A stretch of 64,000 bases of DNA from Lycium barbarum (lineage: Eukaryota > Streptophyta > Magnoliopsida > Solanales > Solanaceae), in the NCBI RefSeq assembly GCF_019175385.1, contig NC_083346.1, forward strand, positions 58,185,821 through 58,249,820, given 5' to 3'. The notes beneath the pieces were generated by a model that was not told the origin of the DNA, did not search any database, and was given only the letters and a program-made list of their open reading frames with translations. This document shows positions 11,370 through 23,043 of this stretch, in pieces (the first letter of the stretch is position 1; every line of letters starts with the position of its first letter). The translations under genes were made by a program, and so were the position numbers.

Positions 11370-12592
11370 TTAAAGTCTAGGATAATACCTCTTGAGATGC
11401 CCTATCTCACCGCACTCGAAGCAAGCACGGTCCAGCGTAGGCCGCTGAACAGAAGCAGATGAAGCAGTATAGCCTCCATGCTGACTGGAAGCCTGATAAT
11501 TTTCCCCTGATGGTCCCCCAGCAGACACCTGCATCGCGGATTGAACAGGACACCCTGAATACATATGTGAACTCTGACCCCTCGAGAAGGAGTTACTGAA
11601 CATCCCACCCCTACGGGACTTTTTTTCTACTTTTTTTGCATGACTCTCCTGCCTAATACCCTCAACAGTATGGACTTGCTCCACTATCTCCTGGATTGAA
11701 GCTTCAGTGGCTACAAGCTGAAGGGCCGATAACTGAAGCCCAGTGTTAAACCCTTTCATGAACCGCCGTATCCTTTCCCCATCAGTAGGCGGCAACGGAA
11801 GATCATATCGGGATAGGGAGTGGAAATGGGACTCATACACAGCAACCGACAAGTTTCTTGATCAATAGTAGTGAACTCATCCTTCCTTCGGTCCCTCAGA
11901 GTATGCGGAATGTACTTATCCAGAAACACAGAGTAAAACTAAACCCAAGTCAACGGAGGAGACCAAGTTGGCCTACACTCCACATATGCCCTCCACCAAA
12001 GCATGGCATCAGCCAAGAATTGGAAGGTCACAAACTCTACCCCGTGCTTGTCCACGGCCCCCATCTTATGGAGCCGCTCATGACAGTCGATGATGAACTC
12101 ATATGCGTCCTCTAACTCAGTACCATATAACACAGGAGGCTTCATTTTAGTGAACCTCCAAAACAGATCATGTTCCTCGCCAGTCATCACTAGCCTTACA
12201 ATTGGCCTCGATCGGGCCTCAAAATCCTGAACTTCCTCCAAACAAGGTGCCACTGCTGCTGCATGCTAAACCCCCAGAGGCCGTGCTCTGTCCGATCCTG
12301 GGGCCGCTACTTCTGCGCCCCTACCTACTGGACCGGCTGGTATAGCTCCGGCCTATGCTAACCTATGCAACCAATTCAGCACCTGTTCCATAGCCTCTGG
12401 TATACCCTGAGCAGCTGCAGCTCCTGGAAGAATTTATACTGTTGCTGGCTGGGCTGGTGCGACTGCATCTCCCGCTGCCTCGTTAAGAACCGTTAGAGGC
12501 ACGGGATCAACAACTGGGACACCATTCCTAACTACGGCCGCCCTTCTGCTAGCTCCTCTACCTCTAGCTACTGCCGCGCGTGTTCTCATCAT
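11370..12592 (-). pseudogene. gag of element A
   Basis: A likely start is MMRTRAA at 12592, after which the N-terminal Ala/Pro-rich part has at least three in-frame stops (near 12434, 12357 and 12266). The capsid-like core is at 12253-11939 (KPPVLYGTELEDAYEFIID, then FQFLADAMLWW). It continues in another frame at 11852-11370 (YESHFHSLSRYDLPL, GERIRRFMKGFN). A nucleocapsid zinc knuckle, CFECGEIGHLKRYYP, lies at about 11433-11390; its fourth ligand is Tyr instead of Cys. Gag would form the virus-like particle. Confidence 0.82.
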
Positions 12593-12790
12593 CTGCAAGA
12601 GAATGAAGGATAGTTAGATACCAATTTGAATTAGATGATACCAATTGGAATCAAGTAGCACGAAAGAAAGAAAGAAAATGGAGTTTTCCTAGTGTTCGGT
12701 AGCCTCTCGAAGATAAGTACAGACGTCTCCATACCGATCTGCAAGACTTTACTAGACATGTCCTTGTACGACGAGATCAACGAACCTAAA

Positions 12791-12803
12791 GCTCTGATAC
12801 CAA
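12791..12803 (-). other. Primer binding site of element A
   Basis: On the - strand TTGGTATCAGAGC starts four bases after the LTR end at 12807. It is complementary to the 3' end of plant initiator Met-tRNA, the usual primer of these elements. Confidence 0.9.
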
Positions 12804-12806
12804 CTT

Positions 12807-14135
12807 TGTCACAACCCAACCCGCCATGACTGGCACCTAATTAAATCCTAGTGGGCGAACAAGCACATAAGACATTTACTCATTCAAATTCGATTTTATA
12901 TTAACTAAGTCAATCAATTGTTACCCATTCATGCATCACATAAACAAAATACGGCATGCCATAGAATACTGAAATAAGTGCGAAAGTTCTAACTAAGTCA
13001 ATCAATCGTACAGGACTCTAATCTAAAATATATCTAACGAATGAAATCTGACTAATAAATCATTAATGTCCAGAATGAGAAAAATCAGGAAATCAATGAT
13101 CACGAACACCACACAGTATAAATAATAATCACAACAAAAAAATTAGGTGTATGAGTGAACGAAATATGAATGCAATGTTATGCAATGATACACACATGCT
13201 CCGGAAGGACGATGTCCACCATCTGACAGTCATGACCCGTGAGGGACTGCTAAGTCCATGTACCGTCATTCCGTATCACACAGCCTAGAATGACTCATCC
13301 ATCTGGATACACTCATGCTCCGTGGGGACGATGTCCACCTCTCGATAGTCATGACCCATAGAGGACCGCTAAGTCCATGTACTGTCATTCTGTATCACAC
13401 AGCCTAAAATGACTCCTCCACCGAACTCCCCGCTAGCCACTCTATATCACACAGCATAGAGATGGCTACACGATATGATAATGTCATAAAAATTAGAATT
13501 ACTTCCCTTCTCATTTTTCACTATCGCACTAATATCAAGATCACAACAATATGTCATGGATAAGAAAATATATGTCATGCAATGAGAATATCGAATGCAA
13601 TATATTCATTTCAGTCGTGCCACACAAGGACACTTATCACAACAACAACATCAACAATATCATATCGTTCCTTATCTTTCCAACGACATCATCATATGAT
13701 AAAATTCGGTCTCCAACTCATAAGGTCAACCACTAAGCATCCAGTCTAGAGTCATTCAATGTTCCATTCTCTTTTAACAACATCGGTACTAAGTTATGGT
13801 TCAATATCAATAAACATATGAAATGAGTATGCATGCCGTGCATAAAGTCATCATCAACAGTAAGTCATAAGTCAAGTTTCCATCAACTAGTCTCCCATGA
13901 TACATAGAATCCTCCAAATCATATATGAAATGTTAAGCATGCTTCCTAGATTTTCTAATAGGCCACAAGCCCGAACACATAAAGACACAATACAAATAGA
14001 ACGTAACAAGGCGACAAGCCACAATCAATCAACAACCAACCTAGTAGAACTCCATCCCAACTCCACACCCGAGGGCGTACAAGCTGTCTCTGACAATCAC
14101 TAACCCTTCATATGCTTTACTAACTGAAGTCTAAC
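12807..14135 (-). repeat. 5' LTR of element A, truncated and mosaic
   Basis: It starts TGTCACAACCC next to the primer site and matches the 3' LTR for about 275 bases, with many differences. Past about 13082 it no longer resembles that LTR and instead tracks LTR1 (about 880-1960). Its outer (U3) end is missing because a copia LTR begins at 14136. Either the element recombined with a relative, or two LTR remnants are fused here. Confidence 0.65.
13187..13425. repeat. 119-base tandem duplication
   Basis: Two copies, starting at 13187 and 13306, share gatacac.catgctcc, then gacgatgtccacc, then cagtcatgacccgt or its variant, and end in the tatcacacagcct block. They lie in the 5' LTR of element A. 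Confidence 0.75.
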
Positions 14136-15016
14136 TGTAGAGGTTGTGCATCCACCAAACAATATATGAGGGACCTGGTTGAGTACCGGTTCCCTGATAC
14201 AGTGCAGTAAGTAAACAAGACAAGATTTTACTATGAAAAACTCCTTGCTCAAGGGATTAAAAACCACGACCTACCCCAGTAGGATTTCACTTCCAATGAC
14301 CGAGCAACTTCAGATTACAACTTATTGTAAGCTAGGAACTAACTCCCATAATCCCTCAACCCTTACAATAGTAGCAACCTAGGAACTAACTTCCATAGTC
14401 CCTCAACCTTTGCAATACTCTAATTGCAAATATCTCCACTTGACTAACTTTAGCCAAGGAAACTAAGGTGGACTACCTCTTAACCATACCAACTAATACA
14501 CCTTAGACTAACACTAGCCAAGGGTACCACTTAATAGATTGAAAGTTAAACTTCCTAACAAATACTAAGAATTTGAAATACCTACAACAGCTTCTTATTA
14601 GAGAAGAGTAGGTTTACAAGTAAAAGCACATGAAACAGAGCTTAAAACAAACTAGGAGACTAAGGCATCCTCAATGTTGAAATCAAATCCTTCAGTCTGT
14701 GATTAGCTTTGTCGAACAATTGGAGAGTCTTGCGACAGCTACAACTTTTGAGTAATTTTTAGGTTTTTCCTAGTGTTACGCAATGTGTTGTATATATAGT
14801 TGAAAAAATGTGGGATGGATAGAAACCATCATTCAATATTTGACCTAAAGCATGGACCAACACAACTGCTGTACTTGTGTGCAGTGAGTAGCTCGGCTTT
14901 GTAGTTGTCTCTAGTTACCGTGCATGATGTATAGAGAGCAGATCGCAGACTTGGTCTCTGTCTGGTTTTGAATTAGTTTGAAAATCATCAAAATACGAAT
15001 GCACTTGAGCTTATCA
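14136..15016 (-). repeat. Copia 3' LTR
   Basis: On the - strand it starts TGATAAGCTC at 15016, right after a polypurine tract, and ends near 14136 (..CTACA). It has the repeated 'gcaacctaggaactaact..tccctcaac' block near 14320-14410, which is also found in diverged form in the copia LTR at 23044-23947. It interrupts the 5' LTR of element A. Confidence 0.65.
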
Positions 15017-15030
15017 ATTTCCCCCTTTTT
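15017..15030 (-). other. Copia polypurine tract
   Basis: AAAAAGGGGGAAAT on the - strand, directly before the LTR start. It would prime plus-strand synthesis. Confidence 0.75.
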
Positions 15031-15439
15031 GATGATGAAAAACTCATAGACAATGTTCTCTCTGAGAACCAGATCCTACTTGTTCCTGCTTCAACGCAGA
15101 CCTTAATTTCAATCACCTGTAATATGTTAGCAGCAAAGTAAAACCAGGTCACCTACTAAAAGGTCGTTCAATTTTTGCACCTATCAATATTCCAGTTCTT
15201 CCACCTTAGTCACAGCACCACATATATTCATCATACTCTCATATCATCAACATATCTTCCCTTTTTTGGAATCATCAAAAACGAAATAGACCACACCCAG
15301 TAAGAGGTACAATGAGGAAAAAATACGAGCAGACGAGCAATAGTGCACGAGAGCAATGTAACAGCCCAAAAATAGATAGTAGTTCAAACAGTGCAAACAT
15401 ATGTTAAATAAACTACTATTGTGCCAGTCAGAAAGAGAA

Positions 15440-17074
15440 AAGTCAGACAAGGGAAATGCTAGGGACTGATTACTGGGAATGATCCAGATCGTGAAGAAGT
15501 TTGTCAATTCTCTCAATGTGGGCACCCTGATCCTGTAGCATTTGGTTCCTAAGATCTGCTATCTTAGCTTTCAACTGATCCTTCAGTAGAGTGTTCTTAG
15601 CCTTCAGCTACTAAATTTCTGCACTGGCTGCCTTTAGTGTTTCGGTTAGGCTAGGACTAGTGGAACCCGCTCCTCCAGCCGCACACTCACAGTATTTCAG
15701 AGTGGCTCTAGAGAGCAAGTTCTCTTCTATTCCTAAGGTAGGTTTTCCAGTTCGTACATTGAAATGCCTAAGCACCTTTGTCAAGAGAAAGCCATAAGGA
15801 AGACCACATTCATTCGCATTGATCATATGTTTTATCATGATAGCTAACATATTGATTGGTAGGCTGATAGGGCTTCCATGAGTACCAAATGTGCCGTTGT
15901 GACACTGCCATTACCTTCAACTCTCGATATGAGTACTTTGTCCACAAATTCAAAGATCTATTGGTAAGTAGGTGCGAACTCCTTTTTGGAGAGTTTTCCT
16001 GGGAAGGCTGACTTTCCTTCCTTAACGACCTCCTTTTTTAAAGAGGTGGAAACTCTTCCAGTCACATCTCTCAGCCCTTCGGCATTACTCCTAGGATTTC
16101 GGCTAGCACTGATTCAGTCAAAACAAACTCTGTCGCGTTCACTGTTAGAACCAGAGTACTGTCATCAAGATGACATAAATTTGGAAATAGTTCAATCACT
16201 TCAGCTTTATACACTCTTGGAGCCGGCGGAGTAAGAAGATTAGTCCAATCTTTAAATTCCACCATTTCCAACAGTTCTTTCATCCCATTCTCCTCTCCCA
16301 GGTTTACGTCAATCATCATTCCAAAGAGAATCTTCTGTGTTTAGAGATGTCCCTCTCTCATTCCACTTCCATGTCTCTTAGAGGCACTAGGTTCTTTACT
16401 TGTACTTATCCTCCTCCTCTTTTAAAAAGCAGACTGACTATCATATTCCTCTCCTCCTTTCTTCTTGTCTTTCCCTTTGATTTCCTTTTCTTGTTTTCCT
16501 TTGGCTTCACACCACCGAAGGTATATTTGCGCAAAGAACAAAGTATGATATCTCCATCAGAATCAACATTTTCTCCTGAGTTTTCTTTTAAGGCACCTGG
16601 TGCTCCAGCACAGATGGGATACCAGGTTTTCTTCTCAGGGTGGGAGATGGGTAAGACATCAACAATATTTTCTTCCCTGTTAAGATTTCTGATCTGTTGT
16701 CCTGCAGAGTTGTCGATGTTATCTCTTCCCCATTTGACCCCTTTACTTTTTTCGTCTGATTCTCTCAAAGAAGAGTTTGACGATAGCATTTATACATCTG
16801 CATCATTTCCCATAAGGTGGAAAGGTTTTCTTTGGTCAAAGAAACCAAATAAGGATGTAGATTTTCTCGAAACTCTTCGTCTACTAGTTTTCAGAGGGAT
16901 GAGTATGGGGGATTTTGGAATTGGTTCAGAGGTACTTTGGTTAGAGGAGATTGAGTGCTCTGAGGATGATGGTTTGGAGACTATTTCGATTCGGTTTGAA
17001 AGGAGTTTGGTGATACTTGTACTTGGTGAGAATACAGAGATATGAGTTGATTCAGATAGCCATGTGTAAGACAA
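15440..17074 (-). pseudogene. Copia 3' ORF, putative plant transposon protein domain
   Basis: Four segments. 17074-16406 is one frame with a single TAA at 16792-16790; it is Ser-rich, then a charged and basic (KKRKSKGKTRRK) N-terminal region of low complexity. 16319-16071 holds VYKAEVIELFPNL, then FVLTESVLAEILGVMPKG, the pattern of a domain widespread in plant repeat proteins (I recall it as 'putative plant transposon protein'). 15850-15611 continues with NECGLPYGFLLTKVLRHF and ATLKYCEC. After two stops, a coiled coil (LKAKNTLLKDQLKAKIADL) runs to about 15480. The function of this family is unknown. The + strand frame over the same DNA looks like its shadow. Confidence 0.55.
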
Positions 17075-17249
17075 TGGAGGTAATGAGAGATTCTGACAGT
17101 CTAAAAATTTTAGTAAGTGAGGAGAGAGATAAAAAGAATAGAGGGATGAATTTGAGGTATCCGAGATGGCCTTTTAGGACTGATGTAACAGGAGGGACAT
17201 ATTGGTTCAGAAGTGAAGCATCGATTGAAAGATTTCTTATTTTCACAAA

Positions 17250-17380
17250 AACATACCTAATACTCATCCGGTGTCCTCGGAAATCGTACCCCCTCGCCCA
17301 ACAAGTTAAATATATGCTAACAAAGCTAGGGGAAATGTCAACAGGTTAAAAGTACCGTAACAGCCAAATGGGTCATTACA
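17250..17380 (-). repeat. Gypsy LTR terminal fragment
   Basis: It ends ..GGTCATTACA at 17380, the same terminus as the A 3' LTR. It shares 'aaagtaccgtaacagccaaatgggtc' style sequence with the LTR end at 18266. Only about 130 bases of the U3 end remain. The stretch 17075-17249 before it shows nothing recognisable. Confidence 0.5.
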
Positions 17381-18266
17381 GGTTGGAACTCATCTTCTCC
17401 AACTATTCCCCATTCATATCCACCATTAATTCAAGCTTAAGAAGAGTAGATAATCATAAGATAAGATAAAGGAACGTACCCCCAAGGTGAAACAACTGCA
17501 AAGACGCTTTGATTCGCCCTAATGCTCTCTAGACCAAATATTTAGTGAATATAAGGGATGAATTCGAAGGTAGAAATAAAAAGGGTTTTCTGATACAGTG
17601 TTCCCGCTCCCGCGAGCAAAGGACCTGCTATAGCAGTCTCGCCTCGGCGGAGAATCATCCGCTAGGGCGGACCTCATTAACAATCCAAGAACTCGCCACA
17701 TCGAGCCAGGCTCCACTGAAGCGGACCCATTGCGGCATAGACAGTCTCGCTGGGGTGAGACACCAGAAACCAGGAAAATTCCTGTTTCACCAAGTTTCAC
17801 CCAAAAATCCCGGCGTCCATCCGAGGCCTCCCAGATACAAACCAGATATGCATACACACTCAAAAATACGCTAAAAACTCACTCTTGGCCTCAAAATTTC
17901 AACGGAGGTCTACTTGACCAAGTCAACCCCCAACAACCAAAAACTAATGTTCCAACCAATAGTACAAAATGCTCACGAGTGCCTCAGGAACCAAACTAAA
18001 TACCCCCACCAAGTCATAATCGACCCTCCCAACCTCACGGAATCGACAAATTCCTGAAAAAGTCCGTTGACCCAAAAGTCAATTATCGGTCAAAGGTTTT
18101 TCACTTAAACGTTCTTATTCTCGTAAGTAACAATAAAACTCTTCCTATTACCTCGTGAACTATGTCGCCCATCCCCGCAGGTCAAAATCATACTAACAGA
18201 GCTCGAGGAAGGGTCAACAGGGGTAAATGGATCAAAAGTGTAATAACAACCAAACGGGTCGTTGCA
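17381..18266 (-). repeat. Gypsy LTR fragment
   Basis: It ends on the + strand with 'caaacgggtcgttgca', an LTR start when read on the - strand. At 17600-17765 it has a GC-rich block of short inverted motifs (cctgctatagcag, ccgctagggcgga, gaagcggacc), like the promoter blocks of the complete LTRs. No partner LTR or coding region is attached. Confidence 0.5.
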
Positions 18267-20555
18267 TATCGATGGTAAATGTTAGTTTTCTTACATGTAT
18301 CTTTCATTATGCATGAAGTGTTGGTTTTGTTTGAAGAATAACAGTTGAATATAAATTTCTGCACAATTTCTCTTAGCATAATGAGCTTTTCTTTAATAGA
18401 TATGACATGCCTCAAATCGATAACTCACCTCATGATTAGTTTCAGTTTGGCTTCTTTTAGAATGTGTTATGAGTTGATGTGTTCTATATGGATCTAAATA
18501 CGATAGTTCAAAGCTAAAATCTATCCTTTTGCACCATTATTATGTTGTTAAGGAAATTCATGAATAATATGTAGTGATTTCTTTCGCTTTTAGTTAGCTT
18601 GCAGCCTATATGATTAAAACAGTAGCGAAAATGACTTTAAAAGTCCCATCCTCATTTACTTTTCTTAAGTAGTTATTTAGTTTGAGTATGCTCTAATTGT
18701 AATAGTGAGCTTAAGGTTGATGCATTTGATATTTGATTTAGTCTTCTTAGAGTCCCTCAAGAATTGCTTTTACTTCATTGCTTAAGTTGTGTTTAAGTAC
18801 TTAACTTTTCATCAAATAATGTGAAATACATCCCCTCATATGTATTGAGATGCAATCACACAACTTTTCATTTTTTTAATACATGCCCACTGATGAGCTA
18901 GCGTGATGTGTTTAAGCTAGTGCGAAATGTTAAGTTAAAAAGAAACTGTCTTCAAATATGTTGTAGACACCTTGATTACCCCTGTTCAGAAACTGAAAAC
19001 TAAAGTCTGCATAGTTGTGTCTTTAGAAACCAATATGCTAAGTTCTAATCCCAGAATTCCTTTTTTTTTTTTAACCTTCTAGCGTTAAATGTTAGAATCA
19101 GTCACACTTTGCTCTTTTTGAAGTCAATAATGGGTTAATAGATCTATCAAAATAACAGCGCATGCTTGATTAGTAATATATTTAGAGTTTATGCTTTTAA
19201 GGCTCAGGTTAAAATCTAAGAGCTAGTAAACCTTTCTCCCCTATTTGTCTTAAGTCAATGACTAAAGTGATCTCAACTGTTTGCATAAATGTGTCATTCA
19301 TTTAAGTGCTAATTAGGTATCGAGTCTGACCTGTATCTCCTACTTCTCTTACTAATCCTTTTCTTATTTTTATACATGAACTTACCCGAGTCCAATCGAC
19401 TTATCTTTCACATTATGTGTTGGGCATTTGGCCAAATATAATATTTAATCGAGTCAGTTTAGCAATACAAACAGTAGCAGCAGTGGAAGAAGAACAGAAG
19501 AAATGGGCCACGCCCAAATTAGTGAACTATCTCTTTACTTGTACTTCATTTTTGGGTATTTAAGTTTTTTATGTTGCTAACACTTCACTTTTGTTTCTCT
19601 TCATTAAACCAGATGAATCCCGAAGCAGAGTTGAGAAATAATGGCAATATCTAGCTTAACATTTGATATATTGAAACAAGTAATCAAGATCCTTCTTCAT
19701 TCGGCTAAAATTCAAAAATGGACGAACATTTTTTTTCTTTCCAGAATTCATTTTCAAAAGTTCAAAAGGGAAAAGTAAGTTGACTCAAAATCCAAGAATC
19801 AAATTTGGGTCTGAAACGTAAAAGACCCAAGTTGAGGTCCAAAGAAAGTCATTCAAACCCAAGTAAGCAATATGTTTCTTGGTGTTTTAACTTCAAATGA
19901 GATTCAAAATCCAATTCCTTTTTAAAACTCAAAATGCATATTTTCAATGCGGTTATGGCCACTTGTTATTAATAACTTAGAGATTTTCATGTCTTTAAGT
20001 TACAAACAAACGAGTTCATTAACGGATTAAGAAGTTAAGTTATATTTATAATTCAAACTATTGATAAGCCGTACACATTTTAAAGGGATTTATTCCTTCC
20101 TTATTAGCCGAATTATGAGTTAATTCACTCGTTTAATTAATGACGTAATTCAAACGCTAAAAATAAAATTTCAAAGTAAATCATCCCTAACGATTATTTT
20201 CTAAATAAGATATACCCTATTTCAATTAGCCATGAATAAGTTTCTTTGAAACTTTATACATATAACCTTTTTAAACCTTTTAAGCAAATATATACTTTCG
20301 TAGCCACAATTTTTAAAACCCGTAGGTCAACTATATTTTGCAGATTCTTAATACCGAGGTGCCTAGCACCTTCATCGGGGAATCACCTGAACCCTTATCC
20401 TAACTCTGGTACTAAAAAGGTTTTCTTAAATAACCTTAAAATCAGTTTCCTATTCCCATAAATTAATTACGTGGCGACTATAAAACAATCCCACATAGAG
20501 GCCAAGTTATGATAGTATCTTTTGCGCCCGCGTAAAAGTGAACCATAACAAGATA
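18267..20555. other. Unassigned AT-rich stretch; Tat/Ogre-like LTR end possible
   Basis: I find no coding frame of interest in 2.3 kb. The last part (about 20330-20545) has 'aataccgaggtgcctagcacc', then 'ttaattacgtggcgactataaaac' and 'ttttgcgcccgcg'. This resembles from memory the LTR end and primer-site area of Tat/Ogre gypsy elements in + orientation. The identification is weak. A poly(T) run occurs at about 19062. Confidence 0.3.
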
Positions 20556-20573
20556 CTTTCTTGGTTTGAATGA

Positions 20574-21125
20574 TCATCTGACCTGTTTCCCCCTTGCACA
20601 TGCACAACAAATCTTATCATCCTTAAACTTAATGTTTGGCAGACCTAGTACTAGGTTCTTGGAGACTAGTTTGTTCAGTTGACCTAGGTAAGCATGGCCT
20701 AGTCTTTTGTGATACAGCAAGGGGTCACAGTCCATCACACTGAGACTAGTGAGATTATTACTTGGTATGCCCATTATGTTAGCCTTGTACACATTCGTGC
20801 ACCTCATGGCTATTAGATCTGTATTACCTATTTTGAGGTCGGTAACATTGCAATTTGTAGAAGTAAACACTACCTTGTTCCCCCTGTCACATAGTTGTGA
20901 TATGCTGAGGAGGTTGTGTTGCAGTCCATACACATAATATACATTGCCAATAGCATGTTCTTTTGACCTGCCTCTTTTTCCTATTCCTTTGACTTTTCCT
21001 TTCTTGCCTCCTCCAAAGGCCACATTCCCTATTGAGCAATTTTTTTGTTTATCTCCAGTCATGTGTCTTGTGCAAGCACTATCCATGTACCCATTTTGCT
21101 TGCTTTCTTTCACTATCACCAGCAA
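20574..21125 (-). pseudogene. Copia protease and pre-integrase domain
   Basis: The 183-codon frame has the copia active-site block YMDSACTRHMTGD near residues 13-25, where the usual DSG is DSA, which should impair catalysis. NVYYVYGLQHNLLSISQLCD is the conserved copia protease end. The segment DPLLYHKRLGHAYLGQLNKL, then CCACARGKQVR (residues 134-183) is the zinc-binding pre-integrase region, one His and the CxxC pair visible. The sequence stops where integrase should start. Confidence 0.85.
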
Positions 21126-22988
21126 AATAATCAGATGTTAGTTTTAGGAACCCAGACTAGCTTTGGTTCTTTTCCTTGAACAAACAAATCTTTCTTTGTC
21201 CACCCTGGCAACACATAAGAGAGCATGTTCCTTCTACATGTTCCATTCATTTTAACATGTTTGGTATTTATGTTGATAGCTTTCAGGTTTCTTTCTTTAT
21301 ACCTTAGGTTCACTAGGCACTTAATTCTATAGTGTCCTGTTTTACCACAAAGAGTGGATAAATCCTCTTCTACAGGTTCCTTTTTAGCAGTTCCCTTTTT
21401 AAATCCTAAGCCATTGGTTACACTATGTGTTCTACTGGTGAGATTAGTGAGAATATGAGAGGATTGTGTCCAGCGACGAGCTCATTCAAGATCATTTTTT
21501 GCTCTTCACATTTAAGCTAAACTTTTTGGACTTCTCATTCTCAAAGTACAACTCATTTTTAATTCTTTTCAAGTCAGATTCAGCCTAGAGTTTTTGATCA
21601 CTAATTTTAGATTTTCCCTTTCCAGTGATAGTTAATTTCATGACTTTAGACCTTAGTGCCAAAACAGATGAATCAAGTTTTTTGATCTGTTCTTTCAGGG
21701 TGCAGTTTTCTTTCTTAATTTTGTCCTTACTGGTTTCAACGTCAATGAATTAATATTTTAAGCTAATAAAGGCACTGAATAATTGATACCTTTTTGCACT
21801 CATGTCATGAAATTCATCAATTAAGGTTATCATTAGGGAAGTTAGTCTTTTCTTAGAGAATAGGTCAACCTTAATTTTTAGGTCAATAACATTACATGAA
21901 CATCCTCCTTAATGTCTGAGTCTGAATCTCCAATAGCTATGAAAGTAGAGTGATCAGCTTCATCCTCAGAGTCATCATCAGAACATGAACCGCAGGCTAC
22001 CATCATAGCCTTTTCAGTTCCTTTGTTTTTCTTCTCATAGAGCTGTTACTTTTTCTTGTTCTTCTCAGCTTTCTCCATTTTCCATATAATGTGCAATATT
22101 TAATCATGTGATCAGCCTTGTCATGGTTCAAGCATCCACCAATTTGAGGCTTGTCAAAGCTTTTTCCTTTTTCATAGGAGTGTCTCTTGCCCATTCTGTT
22201 TCTCCTTTTTGAGGAATTTCTTAAAGTTTCTTGTTATCAGGGTCATTCCCTCCTCTTCTATGTCAGGATCATCACTCTTAGTAGATTTGAGAGCAAGAGA
22301 CGTGTAGCACTTGTTTCCTCAATTTTGGAATTCTCCATATCCGTTTCATAGGTCTTATGAGTCCCAACTAGCTCATCCAGTGACATGGCTGATATATCTT
22401 TAGCTTCTCTTATGGAAATTACTCTCATTTTGATTGACTTTGGAAAAGTCCTCAGAATATTTTCATCTGAGTCTTCTATGGAGAGAGTCTTACCAAGTGA
22501 TGTCAGCTCATTCACAATGGATGTGTAGCTGGTGAACATTTTAGAAATTGTTTCTCCTGGTTTCATCTTGAAGTTTTCAAAGTCAGTGACAAGCATGGTC
22601 TTTCTAAACTTTCTAACCTGACTTGTTCCTTTATGAGCATTCACTAAAGCATCAAAAACTTTCTTAGGAGTTGTACAACTAGAGATCATGTTGTACTCAT
22701 CTGTCCAAGACCACATATAAGGACATTCTTGACCTTAGCATTCTTTCCAAGTATCTTGTAGTCATTTCCATCATATTGGTTTTTTTCCTTCCTTACATTT
22801 GTTCCATCTGCGTCTTTCTTGGTAGGGTATTTTGGTCCCTCAGTTACCCTTTCCTAAAACTCTTAATCTCCAGCTTGTAAGTTATCCTCCAAACGGGTTT
22901 TCCACCAAGCATAATACTTTCCATTGAACAGTGGTGGCCTGTGAGTTGGTTGACCTTCACTGTGTCCAATTTGTGGTGCAGCATTCAT
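21126..22988 (-). pseudogene. Copia gag
   Basis: It starts at MNAAPQIGHSEGQ (22988) and continues PPLFNGKYYAWWKTRLEDN, the copia gag entry motif, followed by stops near 22864. The core is at 22716-22258: FRKTMLVTDFENFKMKPGE, then MFTSYTSIVNELTSLGK and a helical part. Two degraded zinc knuckles follow: CLNHDKADHMIKYC (about 22130) and CGKTGHYRIKC (about 21310-21350). KEPKLVWVPKTN (21150) is the linker before protease. Stops and frameshifts are frequent. Confidence 0.8.
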
Positions 22989-23030
22989 CTTGATATTTTC
23001 TTAATGTGTTAGCCTCTTAAAGATAACCTG

Positions 23031-23043
23031 CTCTGATACCAAT
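23031..23043 (-). other. Copia primer binding site
   Basis: TTGGTATCAGAGC on the - strand, complementary to initiator Met-tRNA, next to the LTR. Confidence 0.85.

Larger units (their letters stand above)
5275..14135 (-). mobile_element. Ty3/gypsy chromovirus A, degenerate
   Basis: Reading on the - strand: 5' LTR (14135-12807), primer site, gag, protease, RT, RNase H, integrase, chromodomain, 3' LTR (7619-5275). The protease-RT-RNase H-integrase order is Ty3/gypsy, and the chromodomain makes it a chromovirus, Tekay/Del-like by domain style. Gag and pol are scattered over several frames with in-frame stops, so it cannot be active. It is bordered outside its 5' LTR by a copia LTR at 14136, so its target-site duplication cannot be checked. 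Confidence 0.85.
14136..17074 (-). mobile_element. Ty1/copia 3' end with extra ORF
   Basis: On the - strand an ORF (17074-15440) is followed by a polypurine tract and an 881-base LTR (15016-14136). This is the 3' end of a copia-like element of SIRE type, in which an additional ORF sits between pol and the 3' LTR. No pol is visible upstream. It may belong with the copia remnant at 20574-23947, but the LTR termini differ (TGATAAGC against TGTTGGAC), which favours two elements. Confidence 0.6.

Noticed and set aside
16347..17045. The longest + strand frame in this region, 232 codons with a hydrophobic segment
   Set aside because: It mirrors the charged - strand frame that leads into the plant-transposon domain and polypurine tract; the hydrophobic stretch is the antisense of a basic and acidic region.
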